A DNA stretch of 64,000 nt from positions 8,866,001 through 8,930,000 of the forward strand of contig OY992832.1 in assembly GCA_963921425.1 (NCBI GenBank), in the 5' to 3' direction. The first letter of the stretch is position 1, and the number at the start of each line of letters is the position of its first letter. Both the position numbers and the translations under genes were made by a program. The notes under the pieces are model-generated. The model was given only the letters and a program-made list of their open reading frames with translations, was not told the DNA's origin and searched no databases. Below are positions 36,117 through 47,582 of the stretch, one piece after another. The stretch is from Dryas octopetala. Taxonomy: Eukaryota > Streptophyta > Magnoliopsida > Rosales > Rosaceae.

Positions 36117-37451
36117 AACTTGATAATTTTTAACCTAAGTATTAATCCAGAAATTAGTCTAATATACGAAACTGAACCCAAAATGCCTTTGATTACAAAA
36201 AAAAAAAACATTTTGTTTAGAATAACCTTTACTTTAGTTAAAAAATTTTTTTTTCTCTTTTACCCTTCACTTTATTGTCCAATTACTCAAGCCGGTCATA
36301 TTCTAGGTTTTTATTTATGCCGAGGCTGGTCATATTCTAGACTTTTTTTTTTTTTTGCCAATCATATTCTAGACGGTTAGTTAAATAACACTCTTGCATA
36401 AAAATAAAATAAAATAAAAATATTTTAACTAAGATAAAATTATAAAAGTTAACTCAACAAAAAATATTTGGGTTAAGACTTAGAGTCATTGAGCTTTAAA
36501 AAAAATGAGATGTGTGTAGTTGTGGTTGTGCTACATTAGTGGGGAGTGAGGAATTCCTCCTAGGAAGTATTGTCCAAAAGTATCAGCTTATCCTCTTTTT
36601 TTTTTTCTTTTATTATTTCATTAATAATTAGAAAAATAAGAATACCATAACTACTATCTGCTTATCTAGAGTGAGTCTTGTAACTTGGTTTTATAAGCAT
36701 CTGAAATCTCACTACATGGTGAACCGCTGATTCGTGACCACGTGGTAAGGGAACATTCATGGATCTTTGATGGACTGATGGTGGTGTTGAAAACAGCATC
36801 GTCTACAGGGACAAAGACAGTGACGCTCGAGGAAGTGATTAATTACTAATATGTTGAAGTGATCATTTACTCCCTCTGAGCAGTGGTTTTGGAGGTGACA
36901 TTTATGCGTTTATTCTGAGTTCATGGGTATTCCTTAGTGCATTGTGCATTCGCAACTCATGCTTTCTTATCTTTCAAAGTCAAATTTGGTTCCTTGGGTT
37001 GTTCGATCTAGATGGCGCCATTGTGTATCCATGCATGCTAGATAAGATGTCTTACAAGCTATTATATAGAAATTAATTTGTATAAAATTTACTCCGAGTG
37101 GTTGTTTGCTCATGTTAAATATTGTAGTTGTTAAGCTATTATACCACAATTGAACACATATACATGATCATAGGACACAAGGCATATGCTCAAATTCAAC
37201 ATCGATCATTTATCATGCAAATTAACTTGACAAATAACAATGAATTCATAATATTAAATCCAGTGAACCAATTGGTACACATATATATAAAGATTTGATA
37301 AAAAGAAAGAACCAAAAACCAGCGAATTTAGCTAAAGAAAGATAGAAGAGGCATAGCCTCCAACGGAGAGAGATTAGAGTTTATTGGGTGCAGAGCCCTT
37401 AATTCAACTCTTCAAATTGAAGGGCTTGTTGCATGGGGTTTTGATGGCTAG
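36117..37451. other. Intergenic sequence downstream of the F-box gene
   Basis: The sequence is AT-rich. Three imperfect copies of a motif containing GGTCATATTCTAG lie at about 36290-36375, a short decayed tandem repeat. The rest, including the probable 3' UTR of the F-box gene from about 37280, shows no recognisable gene or element. Confidence 0.5.
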
Positions 37452-38990
37452 CTATGTGCATAATCCACACTCACACATATATAGATAACATGGTTTTATA
37501 TCTGGGTTTGTCTTGGCCTTTACTTCTTCCAAGTAGGGTTCCCACACACCTGCAGACATCACACAATTTTCAAGCATATAAGTCATGAGAAACTCCAAAT
37601 CATAACCGGGATCAATTAGATGTATATATATATATATCATACATTATCCACACAAGGGAACAAAACAATTTAAAGACTGTATATAAGAACCTGCATGTGG
37701 CATGCCATCCTCAATTTCATCTGGGTTTCGGTTTGTGAATAACGGATGGTCTTCCACTATATCAAATAGCATATTCTTCTCATTTCGTTCATCCCCTATC
37801 AATGAAACTAAGCTCTCCGAGTAGATGCAAATGTTCTGAAAACACATAAAATAAGGCGAATCGAAAAGCTTCTTGATCTTTTGGGTACTTGAATCATACA
37901 AGAGAATCAGATCATTTTTACAAGCAATTCTCAAAAGAAATTGGTCATTTCGCCAAGAAGCTATATAGACATGTTCGGCAATTGGTCCTATCGTTTGCTT
38001 AGTCCAAGACTCATCATTACCATAGGCTTGCATAACCCATATGTCAACAAATTTATAATCCCTTCCAGGCCAAGACAGTGATATTGGATAAACCATTATA
38101 GAAAGTGATCCGTTGTACGCTCTAATATTGCAATCCATTTCAAACAAATTACTCCCCAATAGTCCTGGAAGCTTTATCCTTTGGAACACTTCATCAACCA
38201 CATTAAATGAAAGAATAAAGTAGCTACAAACACCGTCATGGTCGTGGATGGAGTTGTAAGCCAACAAGTGAACATTTCCATCAACATAAGTGTTATTCCC
38301 AGAGTGACCCCAGCCAATTAAAGAATGATCCGGCAATGTATCATTTACCTTTTTCCATGAATTACAACTTAAGCTATATACTAGAGCCTGGATGAAGCCT
38401 AATCTTTCCTCTTCCCGATGGTAGCTAGTTGTAAAAAAAACCACCTTATAATCGTTGGTTTTAGGATCAAAACAAAACTCAATCTGTTGTAAGATATAGC
38501 GCGGACGAGGCGAGATGATTGGATGATCTGGAAGAGCCTTGAATTCTCTTGATGCAAGATTCACCAATGCAATGCGATATTTGTTACTTACGCAAGCCGT
38601 GCCCTTTTCTGTTATATTCTGGATAATGCAATATATGCCATTACATGGACCTCTAATGTCTACATGTGAACAATCCTCCGGCTTAAAATAACTAGAAAGA
38701 TTTAGCCAATGGAGAGATACAATATCATCGGTGGTTTCGTTAAAATGAAGCAAGGTGAGATAATTCCTTAGTGGTTCTCCACGAGACGGAGGATCAGGAA
38801 TGTGCGAAACAAGAAAACAATTATTCTTGTTGTTTTTGGTGTGGAAATTGAGGTGTTGGGTCACAAAACCTGGGGTTCTCAAGTGATGATGCCACGATTT
38901 GCAAACACATTGGAACCGCTTCAAAGATTTCACAGGGAGTCTTGAAAGAATGTCCAACAACACATCCAGGGGCAAGCATCTTGTCACCAT
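37452..38990 (-). CDS. F-box protein with F-box-associated (FBA) domain
   Basis: This family provides substrate receptors of SCF (SKP1-CUL1-F-box) ubiquitin ligases; the target cannot be told from sequence. The ATG is at 38990; the open frame extends to 39017 only through a TTG. The F-box is about residues 5-45 (LPLDVLLDILSRLPVKSLKR, then FQCVCKSW). The middle has FBA features: GPCNGIYCI, IALVNLASREFKALPDHP, FCFDPKTNDYKVV, VYSLSCNSW, and HLLAYN in place of the usual HWL. Two ends are possible. Reading through gives 448 residues with a stop at 37644. Splicing 37691 to 37549 (GT-AG, phase kept) gives 465 residues with a better-looking tail, GVWEPYLEEVKAKTNPD, and a stop at 37452. I prefer the spliced form. 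Nothing disables the frame. Confidence 0.85.
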
Positions 38991-39614
38991 TTCTACTATA
39001 CGTAGCAGCTGGCTCAATTAGGCAAAGGACAAATATACACACAGACAGACACAAGCAAGCAAGCACACTACTGTCGGAGGAGCTGATATATAGAATTAGT
39101 ACATACCGGCTGGAGAAGGGAGGACGTATCGGGTCGGGTCAGTATCCGTCTCTCGGATCGATGCGGCTCCTCCTTTCTCTTCTCACGTTGCTTGCTTATT
39201 CCTATTTTTCAGCATTCTAAACCTTAGCACACAAGAAAAAACAATCTTCCAAATTCCAACTAGGAAAGGAAAGGATTGTGTTCTGGACCTGGAGTTAGTC
39301 GCTGGGCTGGGCTCATCTGGTGCTGGGCTTTCGACTTAGATTACATGCCTAACAATTTTCTTTTTTTGAACTTGGGCTGGGTTATATAGCCCACCCATCC
39401 AACCGGTCACTCACCTTTACACTACAAAAATTAGAAAAACAAAACTATTACTTTTAACCTTTACATGAGTGAAATTGCTATATTTTTCAGAAGAAGAATT
39501 GATATGAATTTACACATATATATATTTTCTTACACAACATCAAGAAATGTAAACGCATTCCCTAATTAAAAGAAAAAAAATCATAGATCTGAGGTCTTTT
39601 GGTTCCACCATCCC
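38991..39614. other. Intergenic region between the F-box gene and the membrane-protein gene
   Basis: The first 220 bases are the 5' leader and promoter of the F-box gene on the - strand. The rest is ordinary AT-rich sequence upstream of the divergent membrane-protein gene. No repeat or open frame of note was found. Confidence 0.5.
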
Positions 39615-39808
39615 TATAAATAAAGTCAAAAACATTAAAAAGAAAAAACCAACAAAATTAACACACACGTGGAAGGCAAGCTTATTACATATATACACTA
39701 TTGACTCAGAATTAATACCTTTTTAGCCACCTTCTTCTTCCACCCTTCTTCCCCGATCTCCTCATCCTCTCTCTCTCTCTCTCTCTCTCCTCTCTTTCTC
39801 TCTCTTCA
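39615..39808 (+). promoter_or_regulatory. Putative promoter and CT-rich leader of the membrane-protein gene
   Basis: TATAAATA at 39615-39622 is a good TATA box, and a long CT-rich tract lies at about 39755-39808. The start codon is at 39937, which would give a 5' leader of nearly 290 nt. These positions are inferred from motifs only. Confidence 0.4.
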
Positions 39809-39936
39809 CATCCTAAAAATAAGATCTTGAGACCTCTCAGCCAAATAAGCCATAACCCAAATCTTCACTTCCTCCAATTTCTTTCTGTTTTATTTTCCTT
39901 TTCTTTTTTTTCTTTTCTCCCTAACAGATCACCACC

Positions 39937-40896
39937 ATGGATCTGGCCCCAGAGCAGCTCCAATTCCTGACCATCCCAGACATTTTCAGAGAATCAACCT
40001 CCATCCCCAAACAGTCCCCAAAAACCTTCTACCTCATAACCCTAACCCTAATCTTCCCTCTCTCCTTCGCCATCTTAGCTCACTCCCTCTTCACCCACCC
40101 ACTTCTCAACCAGCTCCAGGGCTCCACCGAGTCGGCCCAACTCCACCACAAATGGACCCTCCTCCTCCTCTTCCAGTTCTTCTATCTCATCTTCCTCTTC
40201 GCCTTCTCTCTCCTCTCCACCGCCGCCGTCGTCTTCACCGTCGCCTCCCTCTACACCTCAAAACCCGTCTCCTTCTCCAACACCCTCTCTGCCATTCCCA
40301 AAGTCTTCAAGCGCCTCTTCATCACTTTCCTCTGGGTCTCGCTCCTAATGGCCGGTTATAACTTTCTATTTGTGGGTTTCTTGGTTCTGCTCATTGTTGC
40401 CATTGATACCCAGAACCCAATTTTGCTGCTTTTCTCTGGGATGGTCATTTTCTTGCTCTTCCTTGTTGTTCACGTCTACATTACTGCACTCTGGCACTTG
40501 GCTAGTGTGGTCTCTGTTCTCGAGCCCGTTTACGGATTCGCGGCGATGAAGAAGAGCTATGAGTTGCTGAAGGGGAAGATCGGAATGGCGGCAGTGCTTG
40601 TTTTCGGGTACTTGACGATTTGCGGGGTTATCGCGGGAGTTTTCGGGTCAGTGGTGGTGCACGGTGGGGAGAATTATGGGGTTTTTGTGAGGATCACAGT
40701 TGGGGGTTTTTTGGTGGGAGTGTTGGTGATTGTGAATTTGGTGGGGTTGTTGTTGCAGAGTGTGCTTTACTATGTTTGCAAGAGTTACCATCATCAGGGG
40801 ATTGATAAGAGTGCTTTGCATGATCACCTTGGTGGGTATCTTGGAGAGTATGTGCCTCTCAAAAGTAGCATTCAGATGGAAAACTTGGATGTCTGA
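39937..40896 (+). CDS. Multi-pass membrane protein of unknown function (At1g31130-like family)
   Basis: This is a single-exon gene of 319 residues, with a strong start context (ACCACCATGG). After a soluble N-terminus (MDLAPEQLQFLTIPDIFRES) there are about six hydrophobic segments, near residues 33-50, 72-100, 125-145, 147-180, 215-240 and 248-275. The tail (CKSYHHQGIDKSALHDHLGG, then YLGEYVPLKS) is soluble and reads like the conserved end of this plant-specific family. Databases often label such genes polyadenylate-binding protein 1-B-binding protein, a name with little functional support. The 5' half is GC- and C-rich and the 3' half G-rich, as seen in many intronless plant genes. In Arabidopsis the family member At1g31130 sits beside a KUP gene and a B-sister MADS gene, as here. 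The biochemical role is unknown. Confidence 0.85.
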   Translation: MDLAPEQLQFLTIPDIFRESTSIPKQSPKTFYLITLTLIFPLSFAILAHSLFTHPLLNQLQGSTESAQLHHKWTLLLLFQFFYLIFLFAFSLLSTAAVVFTVASLYTSKPVSFSNTLSAIPKVFKRLFITFLWVSLLMAGYNFLFVGFLVLLIVAIDTQNPILLLFSGMVIFLLFLVVHVYITALWHLASVVSVLEPVYGFAAMKKSYELLKGKIGMAAVLVFGYLTICGVIAGVFGSVVVHGGENYGVFVRITVGGFLVGVLVIVNLVGLLLQSVLYYVCKSYHHQGIDKSALHDHLGGYLGEYVPLKSSIQMENLDV

Positions 40897-41945
40897 GAAA
40901 TGGAAGATGGATGAGTCTATGTGTGTAAGTTTCTTTGTTCTAAATGTTGTAAAAAAAAAAAAGAAAGGAAAGAACTTTGGAAAAGCTTTGTGGAAGTTTC
41001 GTTTTGGTGGCACCTATACATGTTTTCTATTTTTTTTCTTAATAAATATTTGAGCTAGTTGTTGCTTCTAATTGGTTTAGTGATGAATGCTGAAACTTTT
41101 TTATGCTAATTGCATATGGATATAATTTTGTCTTTCTTCTGCCGTCCCTGTTCAAAATCTTGTGATGTTACTTATCTTGTATTTGGTCTTTGCCTTATTC
41201 TAGGGGCCATGTTATGTTACCTGATTGAAAACACTGCAGGTTGTATAGAAAAAGTATTTACGAACAAAAGTCAAAGATATTACTGTCATTTTAACTTCTG
41301 TGGATGTAAAAAGTATTAGCTTGGATACTATGCCGCTATATTTTTTCTATTGATGCTGGTTTTTTTTTTGTCTGGATTAAATATTATTTTATGGTTGGAG
41401 TAAGCTGGATGTCAAGTATATGCCTTCAGGTTCTCACGGCTGTGGGATTAGTAACAAGAAAATAGTTTTAGCAATGGTTGGCCTTTTTGTTTGTCCCTTG
41501 GTTCTAAGCTAGTGTTATGCTTTCTTCTGCTTCACGATTAAAATTTGTTGTTCGTTGGTTATTTATATAAGCAGAGAAAGCCAGTTCTTTTAGTAGGCTG
41601 CATTCCTATTGGATCATATTCCGGGTATTGTTTTTATTAGTTTAGATTTAGTCAAATTTTAGAATCATTTTTATTTCTCTTTGTTTATTGTATGCATGGA
41701 CATGGACGGTTAGAATTGATTCCATGTCTATTGGCACTAGGCATTGCATTAACCCCATTAAGAGAGTGGGACTGCTATAAAGCCTATATTTCTTGACAAA
41801 ATATTGACTGACTGGTTACTGGTTGAGGGCCATGTTTGCTCTCTGTATGTGATCACAGTGCCACTGAAAGATCGTGTTGCCTTGTCTATCTCAAGTCTGG
41901 CACATCTACTCTGTTGAGACTTGAGAAAGAGATTAAGAAAATTAG
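40897..41945. other. 3' region of the membrane-protein gene and intergenic sequence
   Basis: The first 150-200 bases are the likely 3' UTR (AATAAATATT near 41040). Sequence up to 41945 is unremarkable, and no gene or bounded repeat was recognised. Confidence 0.5.
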
Positions 41946-42292
41946 GGTCTGTTTGGTATTCTATTCAAAAACTATTTTTTGTTTTTAAAAATAAAAAAAC
42001 AAGTTTTAATCAAGAAAACGTGTTTGGTAGACCACTTTTAAAAACAGTTTTTTTAAAAAAATTCAAAAATATCTCTTTTTAAAAATGATAAAACATTATT
42101 TTTCTCTTTTTTTTTTTCACACTTCCTTTTTTCTTAGATGTCATCATTTTTTAAATTTAAAAATTGTTTTCAAATTTCATACCAAACACGTTTTCAAATT
42201 TTAAAAATTGATTTTGAAAACTCACATTTTAAAAAAAATCTTAATTTTTAAAAAAACAATTTGAATAGGATACCAAATGGGCCCTTAGATTA
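41946..42292. mobile_element. hAT-like MITE
   Basis: The left end reads TTAGGGTCTGTTTGGTATTC and the right end GGATACCAAATGGGCCCTTA, so the ends are inverted copies of the widespread plant motif GGG-CTGTTTGGTA. Subterminal sequence also pairs (CTATTCAAA with TTTGAATAG). The interior is rich in A/T homopolymers, with no coding. A clean 8-bp duplication could not be fixed. Confidence 0.7.
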
Positions 42293-42655
42293 TTTAAATT
42301 GGGATTTCTGTGTGTTTTGTTGCAACGGATGTTCTAACATTTCCCCTATGTACGGGAACATCATGGGTCAAACTTGGCACTACTGAAACAAGCCTGATGA
42401 ATGATATATGAATAAAATCAACTTGTGGCAGGATCATGATTTTGTCAATGTCTTTGTGGATCGATACCATCTGACATTTGCAATTTATACTTTTTTTTCT
42501 TTTTTGGTAGTGGTTGTTCTGTATGCATGAGAATCCTGTGCTTCCACTAAGAGTATCAATGTCAAATTCTTATCAAGATTGCGCTGTTTGGTAAGAATGC
42601 TAGAAAAGTGGAACTTTTTAATATTTGTATTAGACAACTGTGGTAGGGTTCTCTT

Positions 42656-43020
42656 TGATAGAATTAGAGCATCCAACCCAAAACCAATTGGCAATGGGTG
42701 GAGAGGCCCAAGACTTATAAGCACATATGTTAAGCCTTAGTTTTCCGATGTGGGACATTGCTCCACATTACTCTCAACACGCCCCCGCACGTGTGGCGAT
42801 ATTTTTGAGCCTTACACGTGAACAAATTGTATTGGGTGACGTGGGAGCACGTGTGGCCGTTGGGCCTTACACGCGAATAACCAAGCTCTGATACCATGAT
42901 AGAATTAGAGCATCCAACCCAAAACCAATTGGCAATGGGTGGAGAGGCCCAAGACTTATAAGCACATATGCTAAGCCTTAGTTTTCCGATGTGGGACATT
43001 GCTCCACATTACTCTCAACA
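42656..43020 (-). mobile_element. Complete TRIM retroelement (365 bp)
   Basis: Two direct repeats of 124 bp (42656-42779 and 42897-43020) differ at a single base (T or C in CATATGTTAAG/CATATGCTAAG). Read on the - strand each starts TGTTGAG and ends TATCA, the TG...CA of LTRs. Directly after the first LTR comes TGGTATCAGAGC (42885-42896), a perfect tRNA-Met primer-binding site. Directly before the second LTR is a G-rich polypurine-like GCGGGGGCG. The internal part is only 117 bp and non-coding. The element is flanked by CTCTT on both sides (42651-42655 and 43021-43025), a 5-bp target duplication. It must have been mobilised by another retroelement's proteins. Confidence 0.95.
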
Positions 43021-43660
43021 CTCTTAACTTAGTGGCAGCATATTTGTTCTTGTGGAGAAAGTTATCTGGTCAGTGTCTGCTACTCTTAAAGATTAGTGCC
43101 TGTGCAACTTGATTCAGTGTTTATACGATAATTTGAAGAATTTATTGGCAAGAAAATAATTTCCTAATTACAAGCATCAGAAGAGGCTATATAACACCCG
43201 TTTCCTGGCCAACACTACTAGCAGAAACAACTGTCATGCTCTTGAGCAAATATTAGTATGGAAGTTGAACCGGTGATGAGAGCATCCAAAAATTCATATG
43301 CAGAAGGCACTGATACACACTTGATCATGGCTCTCACTAATTCAAAGCAAACCTTACGTTGAGTTTAGACTACCTTGCAGCATCAAGGGGAATGAAAAAT
43401 GGGTTATCTATACCTGTAAATATGTCTGCATGTGTATCTGAGAGAGAGAGAGAGAGCTTATTGATCCAGAAAACTGGGGTCTACACATCTATTACATTCA
43501 TCTCTTTAATATGTTTGAATGGTATTGCTTACAAGTAATATTACATTTATGAGTTGGTGGCCATGGATTTTTTCTTTCCCAAAGTGGCTCCAGAAGGAAC
43601 GCACTGGCAATGAATTGAATTTGATGTAGAGCGAAAAAATATTTGGTCACCAAATGGAAA

Positions 43661-45987
43661 TTAAAGCTTGCTCTTAGCAATACCAACTGGTTCATCTCTA
43701 GACCTTCGCTTCACAGCTCGAGACATTTGCTTCACTGCCTCTTTCGGAAGATGGGGGGGTTTGCTCAGCCATTCTGCCCCATCAACAACCAATGTTGTTC
43801 CATTGATGTATTTTCCTTCAAACACCAAACAGAAGCATAAGATCATGTCTCCATGTGGAAATGAGAAATGAGAGCAAACAGAGTCTGTAAATGGAAACCT
43901 TCAAACACAATGTGGAAGTTTCACTAACGTAGTATCTAAGGCATCGGTATAACTACACACATAATGTCATCATCATATGCATAATTTGCAAATTATAAGA
44001 GAGCATATGTGAACTGTTTCAACTACGCATATTGTAAGAACGATTGTAAAACACTAGTCTACAATCATATATATTCACTCAGTGACACCGCAATAAGATA
44101 TTGCCAGGTGAGCAGGACAGTGTAATTTCACTCTTTCAAAAATGAAGAAAAAGGCTGCTAGTGCCTCAAGTATTCCATAGGTGTTTTCATCAAAATTTAC
44201 TTAGGGTGTTTAGATCAAAATAAAAGTTAATATGGTGGCAATTTGGAACTCGTAAGATGAATTCATAAGAAGATACATATGGAAATGGAACACAAAATTA
44301 AATGAGTGAATTAGATTTCTAACCTGCATCCGATGCAAGATATAGTGCAGCCATAGCAATATCCCATTTCTGCCCTACTTTTGATACAGTAATATGCTCT
44401 TTAACTATCTCCTTAGGTAAAAGTTTGCTAAAGCCAGCAGTGTCTTCAATAGGTCCTGGTGCAATACCATTGACTCTTATATCATAATCTGTGCCCCACT
44501 CCAATGCCAAGCTTCTTGTAATGCTATCAACAGCTGCCTGGTATAAAAAAAAAATAGAGGTCAGTACCATCAGACTGATTAGCCAAGTGTCATCCGTTAC
44601 CTCTCCCACTTTTAGGGGAGAGAATTGAGGATGGGGCGACTAGGCTCCACTGGGTATTATTGCCCTTTGATTCAAAAAAATAAAATAATCAATAATCCCA
44701 CACATGCTAGCAGAGACATTTCAAAGTTTTTACTGGTTTAACAAACCTTTGCTGCAGATACATGAACTTGATACCAAGTAGCTGTATAATGCAAAGTTAC
44801 ACTTATGTTTATTATTGTTCCACCAACAGATGAGTCCTTCCCTGATGCCCCTTTCTTGAGATACTTGAGTGCTTCATGACACATTGTAAAAGTGCCAACA
44901 GAATCTATATCTATAACTGCAGGAATCAATTTCAAGAATAAGAATCAATGTTGGGCCTCTAAGAGCTTTTTATAGGAGTAAAAGTAATATTAGGGGAATA
45001 ATAATGTGGTAGGTCCTTCTATGAGCTATGGCTAAAACTGGCTATGCTTAGATTGATACTTCTAAAGATACAACCTGTTCGAAATCCATTGGGGGATAGA
45101 TCCTCAGAGGCCACAAGGAAATTGCCAGCTGCAGCATTCACAAGGATGTCAAGCCTACCAAAATGCTTGACAGTTGCTTCCAAAACTCTAACTGCATCAT
45201 CTCTTTTTCGAACATCACCCTCAAGTCCTATAGCCTGCAACAAACAAAACAATCCAATTTCTATTATTTTATTTCTTTTCTTGACAATTGATCTCAATTC
45301 TCAAATCATGAAAGCAGACACTTCAACACTTCAACAATTTGGATATATCAGTCTAATGTAAGAATGTTAAATTCAGCATTAACTGATAAATTGACCAATA
45401 TAAGAGAACTGTTAGAGGCAGAAGTCAGAACGAATACATTCAGCATCTTGGAAACCACCCCACTACAGAATTTATGAAGATTCGGATAGCTACAGACAAA
45501 TTCTTTATAATACGAAATACCAACTGAAACTAATTCTACTTTATTCTTAAAATTTCTCAGCTACCAAACAGAAAACAAGGATCATTGAAAAAAACCATAA
45601 AAGGAAGTCAATAAAAACACAGAAAAGATAATGAGCGATACCCAGATGATTATATGACAATTGGAGACCAGTGAAATGAGATTGAGCATAAAAGAATGAA
45701 AACACAGAGAAATGAGAGAGACCCAGATGATTATTTGACTACTAAAGACCAGTAAGTGACATAAAACAGTAAAATATGGTATTAAAGCGTTAGAGAAATA
45801 CATGAACGCCATGAGACTGAAGGGCTTGAACAGCAGAGTCAATGACATGTTTACGACGACCCATGACGGCAATTGAGGCTCCATGTTTGCCCAGCTCAAG
45901 TGATATCTCGTACCCGATTCCTGAGCCTCCTCCTGTCAACAAGGCCACCTTCCCCTTCAGTATGTCCGCCTTGAATGGTGACTCCAT
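43661..45987 (-). CDS. SDRB: Peroxisomal 2,4-dienoyl-CoA reductase (SDR family)
   Basis: The enzyme reduces 2,4-dienoyl-CoA with NADPH, an auxiliary step in peroxisomal beta-oxidation of unsaturated fatty acids. Exons in coding order: 45802-45987, 45075-45234, 44747-44916, 44324-44537, 43661-43815. They join to 885 nt, 294 residues. The Rossmann nucleotide-binding motif TGGGSGIG is residues 18-25. It is followed by GRRKHVIDSAVQAL, the DILVNAAAGNFL block typical of DECR rather than of generic SDRs, the active-site area YQVHVSAAKAAVDS, and RVNGIAPGPIEDTAG. The last three residues are SKL, a canonical PTS1 peroxisomal import signal. The closest Arabidopsis gene I recall is At3g12800. No disabling change is seen. 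The region directly 5' of the ATG is retroelement-derived. Confidence 0.95.
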
Positions 45988-46017
45988 TGCTGGCTCTCAC
46001 CAATTTTCCAACAATTA

Positions 46018-46205
46018 CCCAAGCCCTTTTGAAGAAAGGAGCATTGAACCCATCGGGACCTGGGGCTTTGCCATCTTTTAAAGAAAAGATAATGCTTCTA
46101 AACTCCTCCTCGGTTATTACTTTATTCAGCTCCTCCCGTTGTTGAGCTCCGCATATTCTTGTACAGTCGTGGGGTCGATTCCGTAAAAGATGAAATCAGT
46201 AAATA
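46018..46205 (-). mobile_element. LINE reverse-transcriptase fragment at the DECR start codon
   Basis: On the - strand one frame reads EELNKVITEEEFRSIIFSLK followed by DGKAPGPDGFNAPFFKRAW. This is the characteristic N-terminal block of plant non-LTR (LINE) reverse transcriptases, usually (D)KAPGPDGF. Only about 60 codons survive. The fragment runs to within about 30 bases of the DECR ATG, in a different frame. Its far side is interrupted by the insertion of the fold-back element at 46206. Confidence 0.85.
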
Positions 46206-47131
46206 GTCTTTTTACGGATATAACTTTGACTCAATTTGCATATTACCACTTAAATTAAAAATTTGAAGTAAATTGCTCAATTAAATTTTATTTACAAGTT
46301 ATCAACTTCGTCTAAATTCTCATGGGTTTTTTGGTCTTTTCATAAAGAAGTACTTGGGTATAGAAGTTTTTACCATCTCACCATGCTGAGTGGCAAAGCC
46401 CAACCAATTACAAGTGGTCACATGTACAACCATTTTTTTATTTCTTTTTTCCTATTTTTACAAATTTTGAAAATTAATTAAAAATAATTCTGAACTCAGA
46501 AAAAATACACGAAAAATTCGTACGGAGTCGTCTTGACTAATAATAATTTACTATGGAGTCAAATTATCAATTTGCCCTCTGAGAGTTTCCAGAAAATTTA
46601 AAAAGTCTAAATTTATTTCTAAAAAATTAAAATACTCTGAATTCTTTAAAAATTCATAGAATAATCTCCCGAACTCCAAAAAAATACAAGGTTTGCACCA
46701 TTGGTCTTCTAAAAACTAACAATACATTTCTCGTAAACACTTGCTACCCAGAAAACCAAGAGGTCTTATAGGAAAATAAATTCAAATTCCAGAATGTTAA
46801 TTTTTATGAAATGTAGTGTTATTAGGATAAAATAACACTATTTTTAATTGATTTTCAAAGTTTGTAAAAATATGAAAAGATAAATAAAAAAATGGTTGTA
46901 CATATGGCCACTTGTAATTGGTTGGGCTTTGCCACTCAGCATGGTGAGGTGGCAAAAGATTCCCCAACCAAGTTCTTCTCTATGAAAAGACCAAAAAACC
47001 CATGAGGATTTGGATGGAAGTGATAACTTGCAAACAAAATTTAATTCAGGGGGTAACTTGCTTCAATTTTTAATTTAGGTGGTAACATGCAAATCGAGTC
47101 AAAATTCAGATGAGTATCTTGCTAAAAAGTC
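46206..47131. mobile_element. Fold-back MULE-like element with 9-bp target duplication, 5' of DECR
   Basis: The element is flanked by CAGTAAATA on both sides (46197-46205 and 47132-47140). Its ends are inverted repeats of about 230 bp: the left end starts GTCTTTTTAC and the right end, complemented, GACTTTTTAG. Good pairing continues through CACCATGCTGAGTGGCAAAG and CAACCAATTACAAGTGG. The centre (about 46440-46860) is related to the centre of the element at 35010-36107, although the two elements have different ends. There is no transposase. Confidence 0.9.
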
Positions 47132-47582
47132 CAGTAAATATAAATTCACTGAAATCCAATCTTTGTGAGATCGTCAATATTGTACCAATGGTGTCTTTAG
47201 AGTATACCGAATCAGTATAGCTATCATTCTTCTGACACAGCAATGCAATTTCACAATCAGTATCGAAATAAAGTGTTAGATAATTTTTTTCTTCTTTCTT
47301 GTTGCTTGTCAATGTAGAATTTTCTACCACACGCACAGACTTGGAGTTTAACGTACAAACAAATCAACCTCTAGTCTTCGAATCTTCATTTCTTCAACGC
47401 CTTCAATTGACTGGGCCGGGTCGGACCATAACCTTATCTGCGGCTCATAAGATTAAATAATTGAGTGAGGCTATGCAGACCACTCTCAGTTGCTGAGTTG
47501 ATCACTCTAACATATTTTGTCCAACTTTTTTTTTTCTATTTTACCTTTTATTTCAAAAACATGATGAAATCACCAAGATCCA

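Noticed and set aside
38991..39017. Longer N-terminus for the F-box protein
   Set aside because: The extra nine codons begin with TTG; the first ATG in frame is at 38990, directly before the F-box.
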